Assembly: GCF_014212015.1 (NCBI RefSeq) | Contig: NZ_JACJVN010000007.1 | Coordinates: forward strand, 1-47,420 | Origin: Cohnella lubricantis | GTDB lineage: Bacteria > Bacillota > Bacilli > Paenibacillales > Paenibacillaceae | Length of the DNA: 47,420 nt | Direction of reading: 5' to 3' | Shown: positions 9,466 to 17,849 of the stretch, piece after piece | Numbering within the stretch: position 1 is the first letter of the stretch | How the letters are laid out: every line of letters begins with the position of its first letter | Notes under the pieces: model-generated | Database searches by the model: none | What the model was told of the DNA's origin: nothing | The model's input: the letters and a program-made list of their open reading frames with translations, nothing else | Made by a program: the position numbers and the translations under genes

Positions 9466-9700
9466 TACGCATTTCCCCTGTAATGTGTTTGGATAAAATC
9501 TCGTCCAAATTATCACTCACTGCACCATATTTTGCAAGAACTTTTTCGATCTCGCGCCGTGCAAGGTTTCGCGCAATGTCCGCACCGCGATCTTCGACAA
9601 GGATGAAGCGTAGCCTGAACGCCTTCTCTTTTTTCTTCTCCATGACCGCATCACCTGATGCCATTGTATGCGCTAGGGCATTTCCCGCTTTCCTGCTCAC
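9446..9700 (-). CDS. Small basic/helical protein overlapping the integrase gene
   Basis: 84 residues, not recognised. The ATGA overlap with the preceding regulator (9697-9700) and the 20-base overlap with the integrase start put it in the same translational unit. A second start at ATG 9643, with GGTGAT upstream, would give a 65-residue form beginning MEKKKEKAFRLRF. Small charged proteins beside serine integrases are often recombination directionality factors, so it is a candidate for that role by position only. Confidence 0.7.
   Translation of the reverse strand: MSRKAGNALAHTMASGDAVMEKKKEKAFRLRFILVEDRGADIARNLARREIEKVLAKYGAVSDNLDEILSKHITGEMRNEQKEG
9663..9670 (-). promoter_or_regulatory. Possible sigma-E -10 element before the integrase
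   Basis: On the minus strand CATACAAT matches the sigma-E -10 consensus exactly, about 200 bases before the integrase start and 20 bases before the internal ATG 9643. No good -35 match is visible at the right distance, and one such 8-mer is likely by chance in a window this size. Confidence 0.2.
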
Positions 9701-10173
9701 GCTTCATCCTCCTTCCCTTTGATAACCGCCAGATTTAGAGATAAGGCCAGCTTATAGAACGCCCGCCATCTAATCTTCGAATAGTACCCCTCGCTGATCG
9801 GCGGCTGGAATTGCTGCGTGTACACGTTGTAATCGGTCAGGTATTGCGCATCGGATGCTAGGTACCGCTCGGTGATGAGGAACCGCTCCATCCGTGGAAG
9901 CCGGCTAACGGCCCGCTCGATCCGCTCGCAATATGCCCGGCGACGTTCCTGTTCATCGACGTTGTGCAAGGCGATGGACGCTGTCTGGTCTGGTGTGACG
10001 TTCGTGCGGCCGCCTTCCCGCAGCTCGTAGCTGGCCGTGATCGATGCCTCGCGTTCGTCGAACGTCAGGTACTTATATAACCGATAGCGTTCCAGAGCCG
10101 CTTCGACGGCCTTCTGCGTCGCCTTGCGGTCCAGCTCCGGCAAGAAGTCGGCGCCAAGTGATAGTTGTTCCAA
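9697..10173 (-). CDS. ArpU-like phage late-gene transcriptional regulator
   Basis: 158 residues. The pattern of conserved acidic and aromatic residues (LSLGADFLPELDRKATQKAV, then the central PDQTASIA and RLPRMERFLITERY) fits the ArpU/RinA-like family that activates packaging and lysis genes in Gram-positive phages. RLPRMERFLITERY followed by a helix near the C-terminus resembles sigma-region-4-type DNA binding. It is last but two in the early operon, where such regulators usually sit. Confidence 0.75.
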   Translation of the reverse strand: MEQLSLGADFLPELDRKATQKAVEAALERYRLYKYLTFDEREASITASYELREGGRTNVTPDQTASIALHNVDEQERRRAYCERIERAVSRLPRMERFLITERYLASDAQYLTDYNVYTQQFQPPISEGYYSKIRWRAFYKLALSLNLAVIKGKEDEA

Positions 10174-10244
10174 GATGAATCACCTCGCTCGGGAGGATAA
10201 CCCCGGCCGGCGTGCAACCGGGGCATCGGTCATTATGGCGCGAT

Positions 10245-10766
10245 TCACATCGGCAGATCGTCCTCGTCCGGCCATTCCGGTTCGGTGCCGACTCCGTCTT
10301 CGGGCTCTTGTCCAAGGTCGACGCCAACTTCGTAGGTGACTCCGTCGATCGTGACTTGATCCGGATCGTCATTCACCCGAACTGCGCCATCTCCGTCGAC
10401 GGTGTACTCTACGCCTTCGCGCGGATCATCGCCGTAGTAGTAATCGATGCTCATCTGCGAGGCTTGCAGGTTCAGCGTTACGTTCCGGCCGGCGAAGCGG
10501 TACAACGGGATCGCCTTCTCTTCGCTGTCGCCTTTGATGTGGAACTTGAGCGCCGTCTTCTTGCTGTCTCGCTGCAGGCTTGCGAATTCTGCCATGATCT
10601 CGCCGGCGTCGCATCCTTCGATGTCCATGGTCACGATGCCGCCTGCAAGCTCGACAAGCGTCTGCGCACTCTCCAACTCGTCGCCGTTCACCTGGAATAC
10701 CAGAACTTCCTTCTTGTCGTCCTTCTGCATCTTTTTGAAAAGCACGTTCAGCGTCGTTTTGCTCAT
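10245..10766 (-). CDS. Phage protein of unknown function, acidic C-terminus
   Basis: About 173 residues from ATG 10766, after AAAAGGAGACGG. The N-terminal two thirds reads as an alpha/beta domain (NVLFKKMQKDDKKEVLVFQV). The C-terminal 50 residues are strongly acidic (TEPEWPDEDDLPM at the end). I do not recognise the family. Its own upstream region of about 150 bases carries two repressor-like operators, so it probably opens a separately regulated transcript with the late regulator and integrase. Confidence 0.75.
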   Translation of the reverse strand: MSKTTLNVLFKKMQKDDKKEVLVFQVNGDELESAQTLVELAGGIVTMDIEGCDAGEIMAEFASLQRDSKKTALKFHIKGDSEEKAIPLYRFAGRNVTLNLQASQMSIDYYYGDDPREGVEYTVDGDGAVRVNDDPDQVTIDGVTYEVGVDLGQEPEDGVGTEPEWPDEDDLPM

Positions 10767-10865
10767 GTCCAACCGTCTCCTTTTAAATGGAATGCCTCTG
10801 TGGGCTTCTGTGCGCCTTTCTGGCGTGTTCTGCGGTCGTGATAGGTGTTACTCTATGGATTGATT

Positions 10866-10902
10866 ATTGCAAGCCTGTATGGGGATGTTACGAGGTTGTA
10901 AC
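10866..10902. promoter_or_regulatory. Pair of repressor-type operators
   Basis: GTTACGAGGTTGTAAC (10887-10902) and ATTGCAAGCCTGTATG (10866-10881) are 16-bp dyads. They match the sites in the main control region near 22.3-22.7 kb. They precede the gene ending at 10245, which suggests that the prophage repressor also controls the late-regulator/integrase transcript. Confidence 0.6.
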
Positions 10903-10925
10903 GGTATAGGTAAAAAATAAAGCCA

Positions 10926-11336
10926 TTACCTGTTATTGATCTGCCCGATTACGCTCCGCACCAACTCATTATCCGATCGCGGACGGTAACGCCTTTCCTG
11001 ATTGACCCGGATGTTCTTCTGGATCTCATCGCGAATCTTGTGGAGGCGTGGCAACCAATTCTGATGCTGTTTAACTAGCTCATACAGCGGCTTCATGATG
11101 AAATTCTGATCCTTAGCTTCGCGTCGTCTTAGTCGGTTCTCCTTGATCTGCATCGCCAGCTTGTAGCCTTGGACGCCTCCGAATTGCAGGAGCTCGACGA
11201 CGTGCGTGAGGTCGGAGTGCTCATAGTCTCGGCGCTCTACTTCCGCGTCGTTCTCTTCGTAGAGTTGCGGCACGGCGGTAAAGATTTCGATCAGGGCGTC
11301 GATCGCTACCGCGGGGTCGAATTTTTGATCGGTCAT
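10926..11336 (-). CDS. Hypothetical phage protein
   Basis: 136 residues, largely helical and charged (QYR-poor N-terminus, then NRLRRREAKDQNFIMKPLYE). No family recognised. The ATGA overlap (11333-11336) with the preceding gene shows membership in the early operon. The stop is followed by the operator-bearing gap. Confidence 0.7.
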   Translation of the reverse strand: MTDQKFDPAVAIDALIEIFTAVPQLYEENDAEVERRDYEHSDLTHVVELLQFGGVQGYKLAMQIKENRLRRREAKDQNFIMKPLYELVKQHQNWLPRLHKIRDEIQKNIRVNQERRYRPRSDNELVRSVIGQINNR

Positions 11337-11554
11337 TTCGGTTCCTCACCTCGCGGCTGTTTACTCGCAATAGGAACTTCGATTATTGCAGCTAACTGAT
11401 CTAAGTTGAGGTGTTCCAATTTAGCTTCGATCGCCCCGCTTGAATCCCATTTGATTTTGGCGAGCTCACCGAACCCGTTCCGGAACAATTCAAGGTTGGT
11501 GCAATCTACTTCAAACGACTGGCCTGTTTTAAGATAGAATACGTATCTTTTCAT
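11333..11554 (-). CDS. Hypothetical small phage protein
   Basis: 73 residues, beta-rich N-terminus (MKRYVFYLKTGQSFEVDC). Overlaps its neighbours by four bases on each side (ATGA at both ends), so it is translated as part of the early operon. Function unknown. Confidence 0.7.
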   Translation of the reverse strand: MKRYVFYLKTGQSFEVDCTNLELFRNGFGELAKIKWDSSGAIEAKLEHLNLDQLAAIIEVPIASKQPRGEEPK

Positions 11555-12129
11555 CCTTGTTTCACCTTCTTTCGCTTCGGCTTTTTCTCGGTGGGGCTTC
11601 TGATCGCCTGCAAAACCTCTAATTGCTCTCTCGTAATCTGCATCTCGATATCCGGCGTGAGTCCGCGCGCAATCTGCGCCATAATGTATGCGTCGTTCAC
11701 GTTGTGGTTCGGATGGAAAAAGGCAAATCGTTCACGAACTGCCGCCATGACGACAGCCTTCTTCTCTTTGTCCGAGAGTCGGCGTTTGCTTCCTTTCTCA
11801 CCTGTCCAACTGGATACGCCGACAAACTTCTTCACTTGATCCGGGGCTACTTCCGTATATTTCAGGCCTCGCCGCCACAGCGCGATCCGAATGCCCCACC
11901 CGATGCCGCCGAGCTGGATGGCCTGCTGAGAGGCGAAGCCGAATCCCTCGATGCAGATCACATCGTCCGGCTGGACGAACTGCATCACCTCGCCGATCAG
12001 CGATGCCATGCGCTTCGGGTCCTTGTTGCCGACGCCGGTTAACTCCTTAGCGCGAAGGACGTTGCCGGCCTCATCCAGCGCAACGAATCCGGTTTTGGTG
12101 GAAGGGTCAATGCCCACGTAGCGAACCAT
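11551..12129 (-). CDS. RuvC-like Holliday junction resolvase
   Basis: 192 residues with the RNase H-like fold of RuvC. Catalytic acids are visible as Asp8 in GIDPSTKTG, Glu61 in CIEGFGF and the HxxxD pair His142/Asp146 in NHNVNDAYIMAQ. It would cut four-way junctions formed during phage replication and recombination. Length and motif spacing are normal for phage RuvC-type enzymes. A lysine-rich tail (KKPKRKKVKQG) follows the domain. Confidence 0.88.
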   Translation of the reverse strand: MVRYVGIDPSTKTGFVALDEAGNVLRAKELTGVGNKDPKRMASLIGEVMQFVQPDDVICIEGFGFASQQAIQLGGIGWGIRIALWRRGLKYTEVAPDQVKKFVGVSSWTGEKGSKRRLSDKEKKAVVMAAVRERFAFFHPNHNVNDAYIMAQIARGLTPDIEMQITREQLEVLQAIRSPTEKKPKRKKVKQG

Positions 12130-12358
12130 CCGGCAGCACCTCCCCCATTTTCAGCCGCGACCACGGAATCAGCTTCGCAATCTTGAGATATTCAAGGCGC
12201 AAATTGTACTTCGCATTAACTGATCCGTTATAGTAACGCTGCGTCTCCGCTCGGATGACTTCATGATGGTCATCGCACAACGGCACCAGTGCCCATGTCT
12301 TTCGCGCACGCTTCGGGCATCCGGGATACTTGCATCCATCGTCAATCAATGCTCTCAT
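12107..12358 (-). CDS. Small Cys/His zinc-binding (HNH-like) phage protein
   Basis: 83 residues. CKYPGCPKRARKTWALVPLC followed by DDHHEVI gives a CxxxxC...C-DHH pattern like the zinc-binding part of HNH proteins, although the full catalytic motif is not evident. It overlaps the resolvase gene by 23 bases. Could be a nuclease accessory or a DNA-binding protein. Confidence 0.6.
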   Translation of the reverse strand: MRALIDDGCKYPGCPKRARKTWALVPLCDDHHEVIRAETQRYYNGSVNAKYNLRLEYLKIAKLIPWSRLKMGEVLPDGSLRGH

Positions 12359-12364
12359 CCTCCT

Positions 12365-12541
12365 TCACCATTTGGGATATGCCCGCCTGATCTTCTGCTG
12401 ATTATTGCGATAGGGCTTTCGCTTCTTCGACTCGCGCCTCACGATCTCGTCGGCGGCGCGTTGGCGATCGTCCGGAGTAGCCATTTCATCATAAAAGGCG
12501 ATTACATATAACTGCGGCAGCGTTGCGGCGGAGAAGTTCAA
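12365..12541 (-). CDS. Small basic phage protein (58 residues)
   Basis: Short gene starting at TTG 12541 directly after GAGGTGATGG and ending at TGA 12365. The product has a hydrophobic N-terminus (FSAATLPQLYVIAFYDEM) and a strongly basic C-terminus (RRESKKRKPYRNNQQKIRR). It fills the gap between the methylase and the HNH-like gene in the operon. No family recognised. Confidence 0.6.
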   Translation of the reverse strand: MNFSAATLPQLYVIAFYDEMATPDDRQRAADEIVRRESKKRKPYRNNQQKIRRAYPKW

Positions 12542-12556
12542 ACCATCACCTCATTT

Positions 12557-13366
12557 TCAAAACAAAGTCAACTGCCTACCGGCATGCTCTTCTGCTACTG
12601 GGTTTATCCAGAGGACTTCCGTACGTCCCTGACCTGTCTCGATGATCTGTCGACGCTCTTCTCTCCGCCAATGCTGTAGCCGATCGTTATAGAGCTGATT
12701 GTCGTATCCGCTCAGAAAGGCCGGACCCGGGTGGTTATCCAAAGCTTCGAGAAGCTGCTCGTGATCGTCGTCCGTCATTTCGTTCGTGTAGATGGCGCCG
12801 TTCCGCGTCTTAGCCACGTATGGCGGATCCGCATAGATCAATACATCCTCCCGGGCGTACCTAGCAATGACATCCAGCGCCGGCCGCTGCTCGATCTGTA
12901 CTTCCTTCAACCGTTCGGCAACCTCAGAGATCTTATAGGGGAGCTCGTTCCATTGCTTCACCCGGTAGGCGTCATCTGCAGTCGCCCGGCATTTCCAACC
13001 GGATATTGATCCAGTCTTCACGCGGATACTCTGCCAGCAGCGGACAAGGAACTTCCGGGCTCGTTCGAGCTCGTCGTCGCCCCCCCTAGGCCGGCTGCTG
13101 GTGTAAAACTCTTCACGTGCCCACGGCGTCCATTTGATGCCTCGTGCCAGTTCTAGTGGTTGATCCCGGATCACGCGGAACAAGTTGACCACGTCACCGT
13201 CAATGTCGTTTATCGTCTCGAGCTGGCTCGGTTCCTTGTTGAAGAACACCGCTCCACTGCCGAAGAATGGTTCGAGGTATGTTGTATGTGGCGGCATATG
13301 GCTGATGATCCATTCGGCGAGCGACCACTTGCTGCCGGGGTAATGAAGGATGCGGGAGACTTTCAT
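12557..13366 (-). CDS. DNA adenine methylase, D12 class
   Basis: 269 residues. The AdoMet-binding motif is FFGSG (34-38) and the catalytic motif DPPY (180-183), in the order typical of Dam/DpnM-type N6-adenine methyltransferases. It probably protects phage DNA from host restriction or marks it for regulation; no partner restriction enzyme is encoded beside it. Starts at ATG 13366. Confidence 0.92.
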   Translation of the reverse strand: MKVSRILHYPGSKWSLAEWIISHMPPHTTYLEPFFGSGAVFFNKEPSQLETINDIDGDVVNLFRVIRDQPLELARGIKWTPWAREEFYTSSRPRGGDDELERARKFLVRCWQSIRVKTGSISGWKCRATADDAYRVKQWNELPYKISEVAERLKEVQIEQRPALDVIARYAREDVLIYADPPYVAKTRNGAIYTNEMTDDDHEQLLEALDNHPGPAFLSGYDNQLYNDRLQHWRREERRQIIETGQGRTEVLWINPVAEEHAGRQLTLF

Positions 13367-13375
13367 GGTTTCACC

Positions 13376-13738
13376 TCAATCATCATCCAGCCACCCGGCG
13401 AGCGCCGCCGCCGGCTTTACTTGCTGCGGTTCTTCCGCCGCCGCGGGAACGGTTTCCGGCGGCTTCGACGGCTCCGCGCGCCGTTCTCCGTGCCCCGGAT
13501 CCGACTCATCGAACGCCCAACCGAGGGTATTGTAATGCTCGCACAGCCCCGGGTACTCCTTGACCAACTGCCCACGGCGGTATCGCTGAACAGCTTCCGC
13601 GACGAAGTCATACGCCCGCATCAACTTTTCCTTGGCCGCCGGATCGAGCAGCGGGTCTTCCAGCTCTATCGATTTGCTGACCAGCCAGTTAAGCGACCGC
13701 TCATAGGCCTCTTCACTTTCGATGCGCTTTACGCTCAC
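13376..13738 (-). CDS. Hypothetical phage protein between dnaB and methylase
   Basis: 120 residues from GTG 13738, with GGAGGTG upstream inside the end of dnaB. The longer frame from 13867 lies antisense-like within dnaB coding sequence and is rejected. The N-terminal half is helical (SLNWLVSKSIELEDPLLD), the C-terminal half rich in Pro, Ala and Glu. Function unknown. Confidence 0.65.
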   Translation of the reverse strand: MSVKRIESEEAYERSLNWLVSKSIELEDPLLDPAAKEKLMRAYDFVAEAVQRYRRGQLVKEYPGLCEHYNTLGWAFDESDPGHGERRAEPSKPPETVPAAAEEPQQVKPAAALAGWLDDD

Positions 13739-15059
13739 CCGTCGGCACCTCCTTCGGCTCCAACTCCACAAATCGCTGAATCCACCATTCGAATGCCAGG
13801 CGGAATTTCTTCGTGCCGATGTTCCGGCCTTTGGCGAATATGGATTGCACCACCTTGGCACTGCCATTCATCTCGTCCGTATCCCACAGAAACTCAACCA
13901 CGTCCGCGTCTTGCTCGATTGATCCGGATTCCTTCAGGTCGGACAGCTTCGGCTCGTCCCGGCTTTCGCTGCTGCGTGAGAGCTGGGAGAGAAGCATGAA
14001 CACGCATTTGAGTTGGCGTGCCGTTTGCTTCGCCGTAGTCGTTACTCGTCCGATCGCGGCCGCGCGAGTCTCGTTCTTCCGCTGGGGAATCTCCATGATC
14101 TGCAGGTAGTCGACGATGATCGCCGCCAGCTTGCCGTAACGCTTGCGGAACCGCCGCGCTGTCGCCCGGACCTCTTGGATCGTCACGCCAGCAGAGTCTC
14201 GGATGAAGATCGGTAGACGAGATACCTCGTCGTATGCGCGGTTGATGCGGTCCCATTCGTTGTCCGTGAATCCCTCTGTGCCGCCCTTGTTGATCAGTCG
14301 TCGATAGTTTACTTGGGAGACCATCGACACGAGCCTATCTATCAATTCGTTCCGGTCCATCTCCTGAGAGAAGATGAGCACCGGGCCGGCGTCTGGGTTG
14401 TGCTTGGCAATGCCGTAAGCGTATTGAAGCGCCTTGGCCGTCTTACCTGCTCCCGGACGCCCAGCGAGAATGAACAGCCATCCGCGCCACAGCCCGCCTG
14501 CCCACTCGTTGAACAGCTTGTAAGGGCTCAGCAGCTTCTCCGCCTTGCTCCTGATGTGCCGAAAGTAGTCATCCCGGGTGTCTCCGAGCCCGACCATCTC
14601 GGATTCCGCCGCCGGCCGTAGGTCGTCGACGAGGCTCTCAACGGCCGCGAAGTAGTCCTCGTCGCTCTCATAATCCTCGTTGGTCGCTTCGACGATCTTG
14701 TCCGCCAGCAGCCGGCCCCGCCGTTTATGTGCCCTCGACCGAACGATCTCGGCGTACGATCGAACATTAGAAGCGGTCGGAACGGATGAGGCGAGCGCGG
14801 TCAGGTCGGAGATGCTGCCCATGTCCTCGAGGCGATTGTGCTTGTTGAAGTGCCCGGCGATCGTCACCACGTCCACCGGACGGTCATGCTCATGAAGGTA
14901 GCGCATCACCTGGAAGATCAATTCATAGCGCTTTTGTGAGAAGTCGCGCGGTTCGAGGAAGGCGATCTCATCAAGGCAATCGGGCTTGAGTAGGATCGAC
15001 CCGAGTACGGCGGATTCCGCGAAGAAGTCATCAATCTGGTTCGAATGCGTACGGATCAC
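13713..15059 (-). CDS. dnaB: Replicative DNA helicase, DnaB family
   Basis: 448 residues. The N-terminal DnaB domain starts at about residue 12 (AESAVLGSILLKPDCL). The RecA-like domain has Walker A GRPGAGKTA (200-208) and Walker B IIVDYLQIM (near 318), and LSQLSRSSE follows in the H3/H4 region. It unwinds phage DNA at the fork. It overlaps the initiator gene by 29 bases, a common helicase-initiator arrangement in phage replication modules. Confidence 0.93.
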   Translation of the reverse strand: MIRTHSNQIDDFFAESAVLGSILLKPDCLDEIAFLEPRDFSQKRYELIFQVMRYLHEHDRPVDVVTIAGHFNKHNRLEDMGSISDLTALASSVPTASNVRSYAEIVRSRAHKRRGRLLADKIVEATNEDYESDEDYFAAVESLVDDLRPAAESEMVGLGDTRDDYFRHIRSKAEKLLSPYKLFNEWAGGLWRGWLFILAGRPGAGKTAKALQYAYGIAKHNPDAGPVLIFSQEMDRNELIDRLVSMVSQVNYRRLINKGGTEGFTDNEWDRINRAYDEVSRLPIFIRDSAGVTIQEVRATARRFRKRYGKLAAIIVDYLQIMEIPQRKNETRAAAIGRVTTTAKQTARQLKCVFMLLSQLSRSSESRDEPKLSDLKESGSIEQDADVVEFLWDTDEMNGSAKVVQSIFAKGRNIGTKKFRLAFEWWIQRFVELEPKEVPTGERKAHRK

Positions 15060-15828
15060 CCCCCTGCTCTATCCACTCCTGAGCCTTTGCGATACGATCG
15101 ATTGCCGACTTATTGCCGCCGCCCTTCCCGCCGCTGCGCACGCCGGCCGCCTTCATTTTCAGCGCCAGTTCGCCGAATTTCTCCCGCAGCTTCTTCGCCG
15201 ACAGCACGTTCGTCTGCCAAAACGAATCAGCCGTCACCCAATCGATCACGTCGCGGATCAATTGCTTGTCCGTCACCTTGTCGATCTCCACCAGCTTCCG
15301 GAAGTCCTCAGCCCACTTTTGCAGATCAGCCTTCGCGATCGAGGAGTGGTTGAAGTCGATGTTCGCAGCCATGGCGACTATCTTCTTATGGAAGTAGGAG
15401 GCCATGCGGTAGTAGGTATTATCCGCGCTGTACTGCTCCGGCTTCTTACCGCGCCCCCTCCGAGGCGGCGATGGTGACGGCGGAGGCTTCCGCTTCTTCG
15501 CTGGCGCTTTCGGCGGACGTTCGAGCCATGCGTCGAAGTCTTTATTGAAGCGAAGCACTCGCGGGCGACCGGAGCCGCCCGACAGCACCTCCAACACGTT
15601 ACGCTCGATCAGCGCTGTCACTTCGCGGTCGACCTGGCTGCGCGCTGCGCCGATCGCTTCGGAAAGGAATGATAGCGTGAACTCGTGCTCCTTGCGGCGG
15701 AAGCCGTAGGTGTACCGCCAGATGACAAGTAGGAGGCGGAGCTGCGTGCCGTTGAAGCGGAAGCGCGGAACATGTTCGAGCAGCTCGTTCGATATCTTGG
15801 TGAATCTATTCGGTTGCGGATTTGCCAC
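15031..15828 (-). CDS. Phage replication initiation protein, O-like
   Basis: 265 residues. The N-terminal winged-helix domain (RFTKISNELLEHVPRFRF then RLLLVIWRYTYGF) is of the phage replication protein O type. A Pro/Lys-rich linker (near residues 100-125) leads to a C-terminal helical domain that probably loads the DnaB helicase encoded next. The origin is often inside such genes, but no iteron series is obvious here. Confidence 0.82.
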   Translation of the reverse strand: MANPQPNRFTKISNELLEHVPRFRFNGTQLRLLLVIWRYTYGFRRKEHEFTLSFLSEAIGAARSQVDREVTALIERNVLEVLSGGSGRPRVLRFNKDFDAWLERPPKAPAKKRKPPPSPSPPRRGRGKKPEQYSADNTYYRMASYFHKKIVAMAANIDFNHSSIAKADLQKWAEDFRKLVEIDKVTDKQLIRDVIDWVTADSFWQTNVLSAKKLREKFGELALKMKAAGVRSGGKGGGNKSAIDRIAKAQEWIEQGGDPYAFEPD

Positions 15829-16473
15829 TTAACCCACCCGCTCTTCTTGCTCCTTTTGCTTGATGCGTTCCACGATCCGGCAGGCGAGTTTAAGATTGTC
15901 GTCTCGCTCCGATGAGTTAGGCTCTTCTTTCAGCCACTCGCTGATGATTCCGGCAACCTCTTCTTCGATTGTTAATACCGGCTCCGGTTCCTCAACCTTG
16001 TATCCGTAGCGGAGGGCGTCAACAATATCGAGGAACGAATCGCTGTTGGCTCGATCCCGCAAAAGCTTCAACCATTCGCGGTCTTCGTGCTCGTTATTTT
16101 CTTGAGCGATGTACCATGCGTGAAAATCTGTATCACTAAGGGCGAACTGAGCCTTCAGTGTATCCAGCGCATTACAGACTTCCCGCGGCAGCACAACCGG
16201 CTTCTGCTCGTCGATCGTCCGCTCGATGGTCTGGAGCAGCGCATCACGTTCGCGCGTCAGCTCGTCAACTTCCTCACGACGCTGGAGCAGTTCTTGCCAT
16301 ATCGAGAATGGTTCGACATCATCGACTCCGACGAACAGGCCTGCAAAAACACCGCTCAACACTCGAAATGAACAGCGTGGATAATGCTTGTGTACGAAAA
16401 GAATGGTATCAATCGGAATCACGACGTGTCCGAAGTCAAGGGATCGGCGGGTTACCACATATTGCTCATTCAC
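15829..16473 (-). CDS. DUF1642-like phage protein
   Basis: 214 residues from GTG 16473, after GGAGGTGG. A coiled-coil stretch (residues 62-90, QRREEVDELTRERDALLQTI) is followed by VVLPREVCNALDTLK and the ALRYGYKVEEP motif, features of the DUF1642 family of Gram-positive phages. Function unknown. The MBL gene stop directly abuts its start. Confidence 0.65.
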   Translation of the reverse strand: MNEQYVVTRRSLDFGHVVIPIDTILFVHKHYPRCSFRVLSGVFAGLFVGVDDVEPFSIWQELLQRREEVDELTRERDALLQTIERTIDEQKPVVLPREVCNALDTLKAQFALSDTDFHAWYIAQENNEHEDREWLKLLRDRANSDSFLDIVDALRYGYKVEEPEPVLTIEEEVAGIISEWLKEEPNSSERDDNLKLACRIVERIKQKEQEERVG

Positions 16474-17220
16474 TTAAACCACCTCCAAGAAATAGTCCTT
16501 GCCGTTCGTGTATCCGCGCCTCCGTAGCGCCGCTTCGACAGTCGCCTGCGCGAGCTCGGGAATGTTGTTGCTCTTACTCAAGTGTGTCAGGTAGACTCGC
16601 TCGCCTCGCCCCTGGACTAGCTGGGCGAGTGCGGCGGCCGTCTGCTGATTGCTCAGGTGCCCCAGATCGGAGAGCACACGAGCCTTCACGCTGTCCGGGT
16701 ATTCGCTGACGGCTACGAGCTCCGGGTCGTGATTCGCTTCAATGATGTAGATGTCGCTGCCCTCCATCGCTTTCAGCATGTCGCGGTCTACGCGGCCAGT
16801 GTCGAGGCAGATGCTCACTTTCTGTTCAGCCTCAATCGTGAACATAAGAGAGTCATAGGAATCATGATGGGTACGGAACCATCTGACCGTTATGCGCGGC
16901 TCGTCCAATATTTCAAGCTCCGTATATGGTCGAAGCGTGCGGTGTAAATCTTCGTCGACGCCCTTTATGTCCTTCCATTCACCCTCTGACGCATATACCG
17001 GGATGCGATACTTGTTTGCCAGCGGCAGCCCCTTGACGTGGTCGATGTGGGCATGGGTGACGAATATGCAAGCGATCTCGTCCGGCCGGATGCCTGCTTC
17101 GAGCAGCCGCTTCTCGATCTTCGTCTTCGGTATCCCGGCGTCGACCAGGATGACGGTGGAGCCGGAGCGGACGGCGATGCAGTTGCCGCCGCTCCCTGAT
17201 GCGAGAATGTCGATCTTCAC
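16474..17220 (-). CDS. MBL-fold metallohydrolase (YycJ/WalJ-like)
   Basis: 248 residues. The metal site is clear in THAHIDH (55-61), with further ligands in the later Asp/His stretches (CLDTGR, EANHD and SDLGHLS). The N-terminal MKIDILASGSGGNC is the usual start of the YycJ/WalJ group, which includes exonuclease-like enzymes of replication control. In this recombination module it may act as a 5' exonuclease with the RecT-type protein, but that is inference. Confidence 0.82.
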   Translation of the reverse strand: MKIDILASGSGGNCIAVRSGSTVILVDAGIPKTKIEKRLLEAGIRPDEIACIFVTHAHIDHVKGLPLANKYRIPVYASEGEWKDIKGVDEDLHRTLRPYTELEILDEPRITVRWFRTHHDSYDSLMFTIEAEQKVSICLDTGRVDRDMLKAMEGSDIYIIEANHDPELVAVSEYPDSVKARVLSDLGHLSNQQTAAALAQLVQGRGERVYLTHLSKSNNIPELAQATVEAALRRRGYTNGKDYFLEVV

Positions 17221-17849
17221 TCCGACTCACCAACGATCCGCGCTTCACCTTCGAGGAAGAGCTTCAGGCGTTTACGCTGTTCGTCCGAAAGCCCCCAACG
17301 GACCATCTCCGCCAGCGTTCCGCAGACCGCCGCCTCTCCCCACTCCTGGCATCCCCATCCGGTATAGTCGCATCCGGCATCGATCAGGGCGTACCGACCA
17401 TCTTTAAGAAGGAACACGCCGATCCAGTTCAGCCCGTCGTTCTCGCCGTCATCTATTGCCATGATCTCTGCAACGTCTGCGCGGTCAAACGGTTCGGTGG
17501 AAACCGCTTGGGCGAATTGCACCACAACCGGATTTCCGTTCAACTCCGTTCCGACCTCTTTGCCTGCAGCACCGAATGCTTCTTTCCAGTTGTAGTCCCT
17601 AAGACGTTCTGGAACTCCCAGATCTTCATCGGTCGCATCCCGAAACATGACCGAATTGAAATGCTTGTTGGGGAATTCCTTCAAATAGACATTCGTATGG
17701 TACGGATGAACATCCGTCTGTTCGACGGTATATATGCCTCCCTCGACAAGTCCCGCTTTGCGTGCTTCCAGCGGATCGTCGTCATGCCCATTGAGGTTTA
17801 GGAAGACGACCTTGTGCCCTTCTCTGGCGAAAATGTCCATCCCGCTCAC
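17217..17849 (-). CDS. Hypothetical phage protein, apparently two-part
   Basis: 210 residues. Residues 1-80 (including IYTVEQTDVHPYHTNVYLKE) resemble one type of small phage protein and residues 95-210, with the Cys-containing DAGCDYTGWGCQ, another. It may be a fusion. No enzymatic motif recognised. Overlaps both neighbours by four bases, between the MBL-fold and RecT genes. Confidence 0.65.
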   Translation of the reverse strand: MSGMDIFAREGHKVVFLNLNGHDDDPLEARKAGLVEGGIYTVEQTDVHPYHTNVYLKEFPNKHFNSVMFRDATDEDLGVPERLRDYNWKEAFGAAGKEVGTELNGNPVVVQFAQAVSTEPFDRADVAEIMAIDDGENDGLNWIGVFLLKDGRYALIDAGCDYTGWGCQEWGEAAVCGTLAEMVRWGLSDEQRKRLKLFLEGEARIVGESE

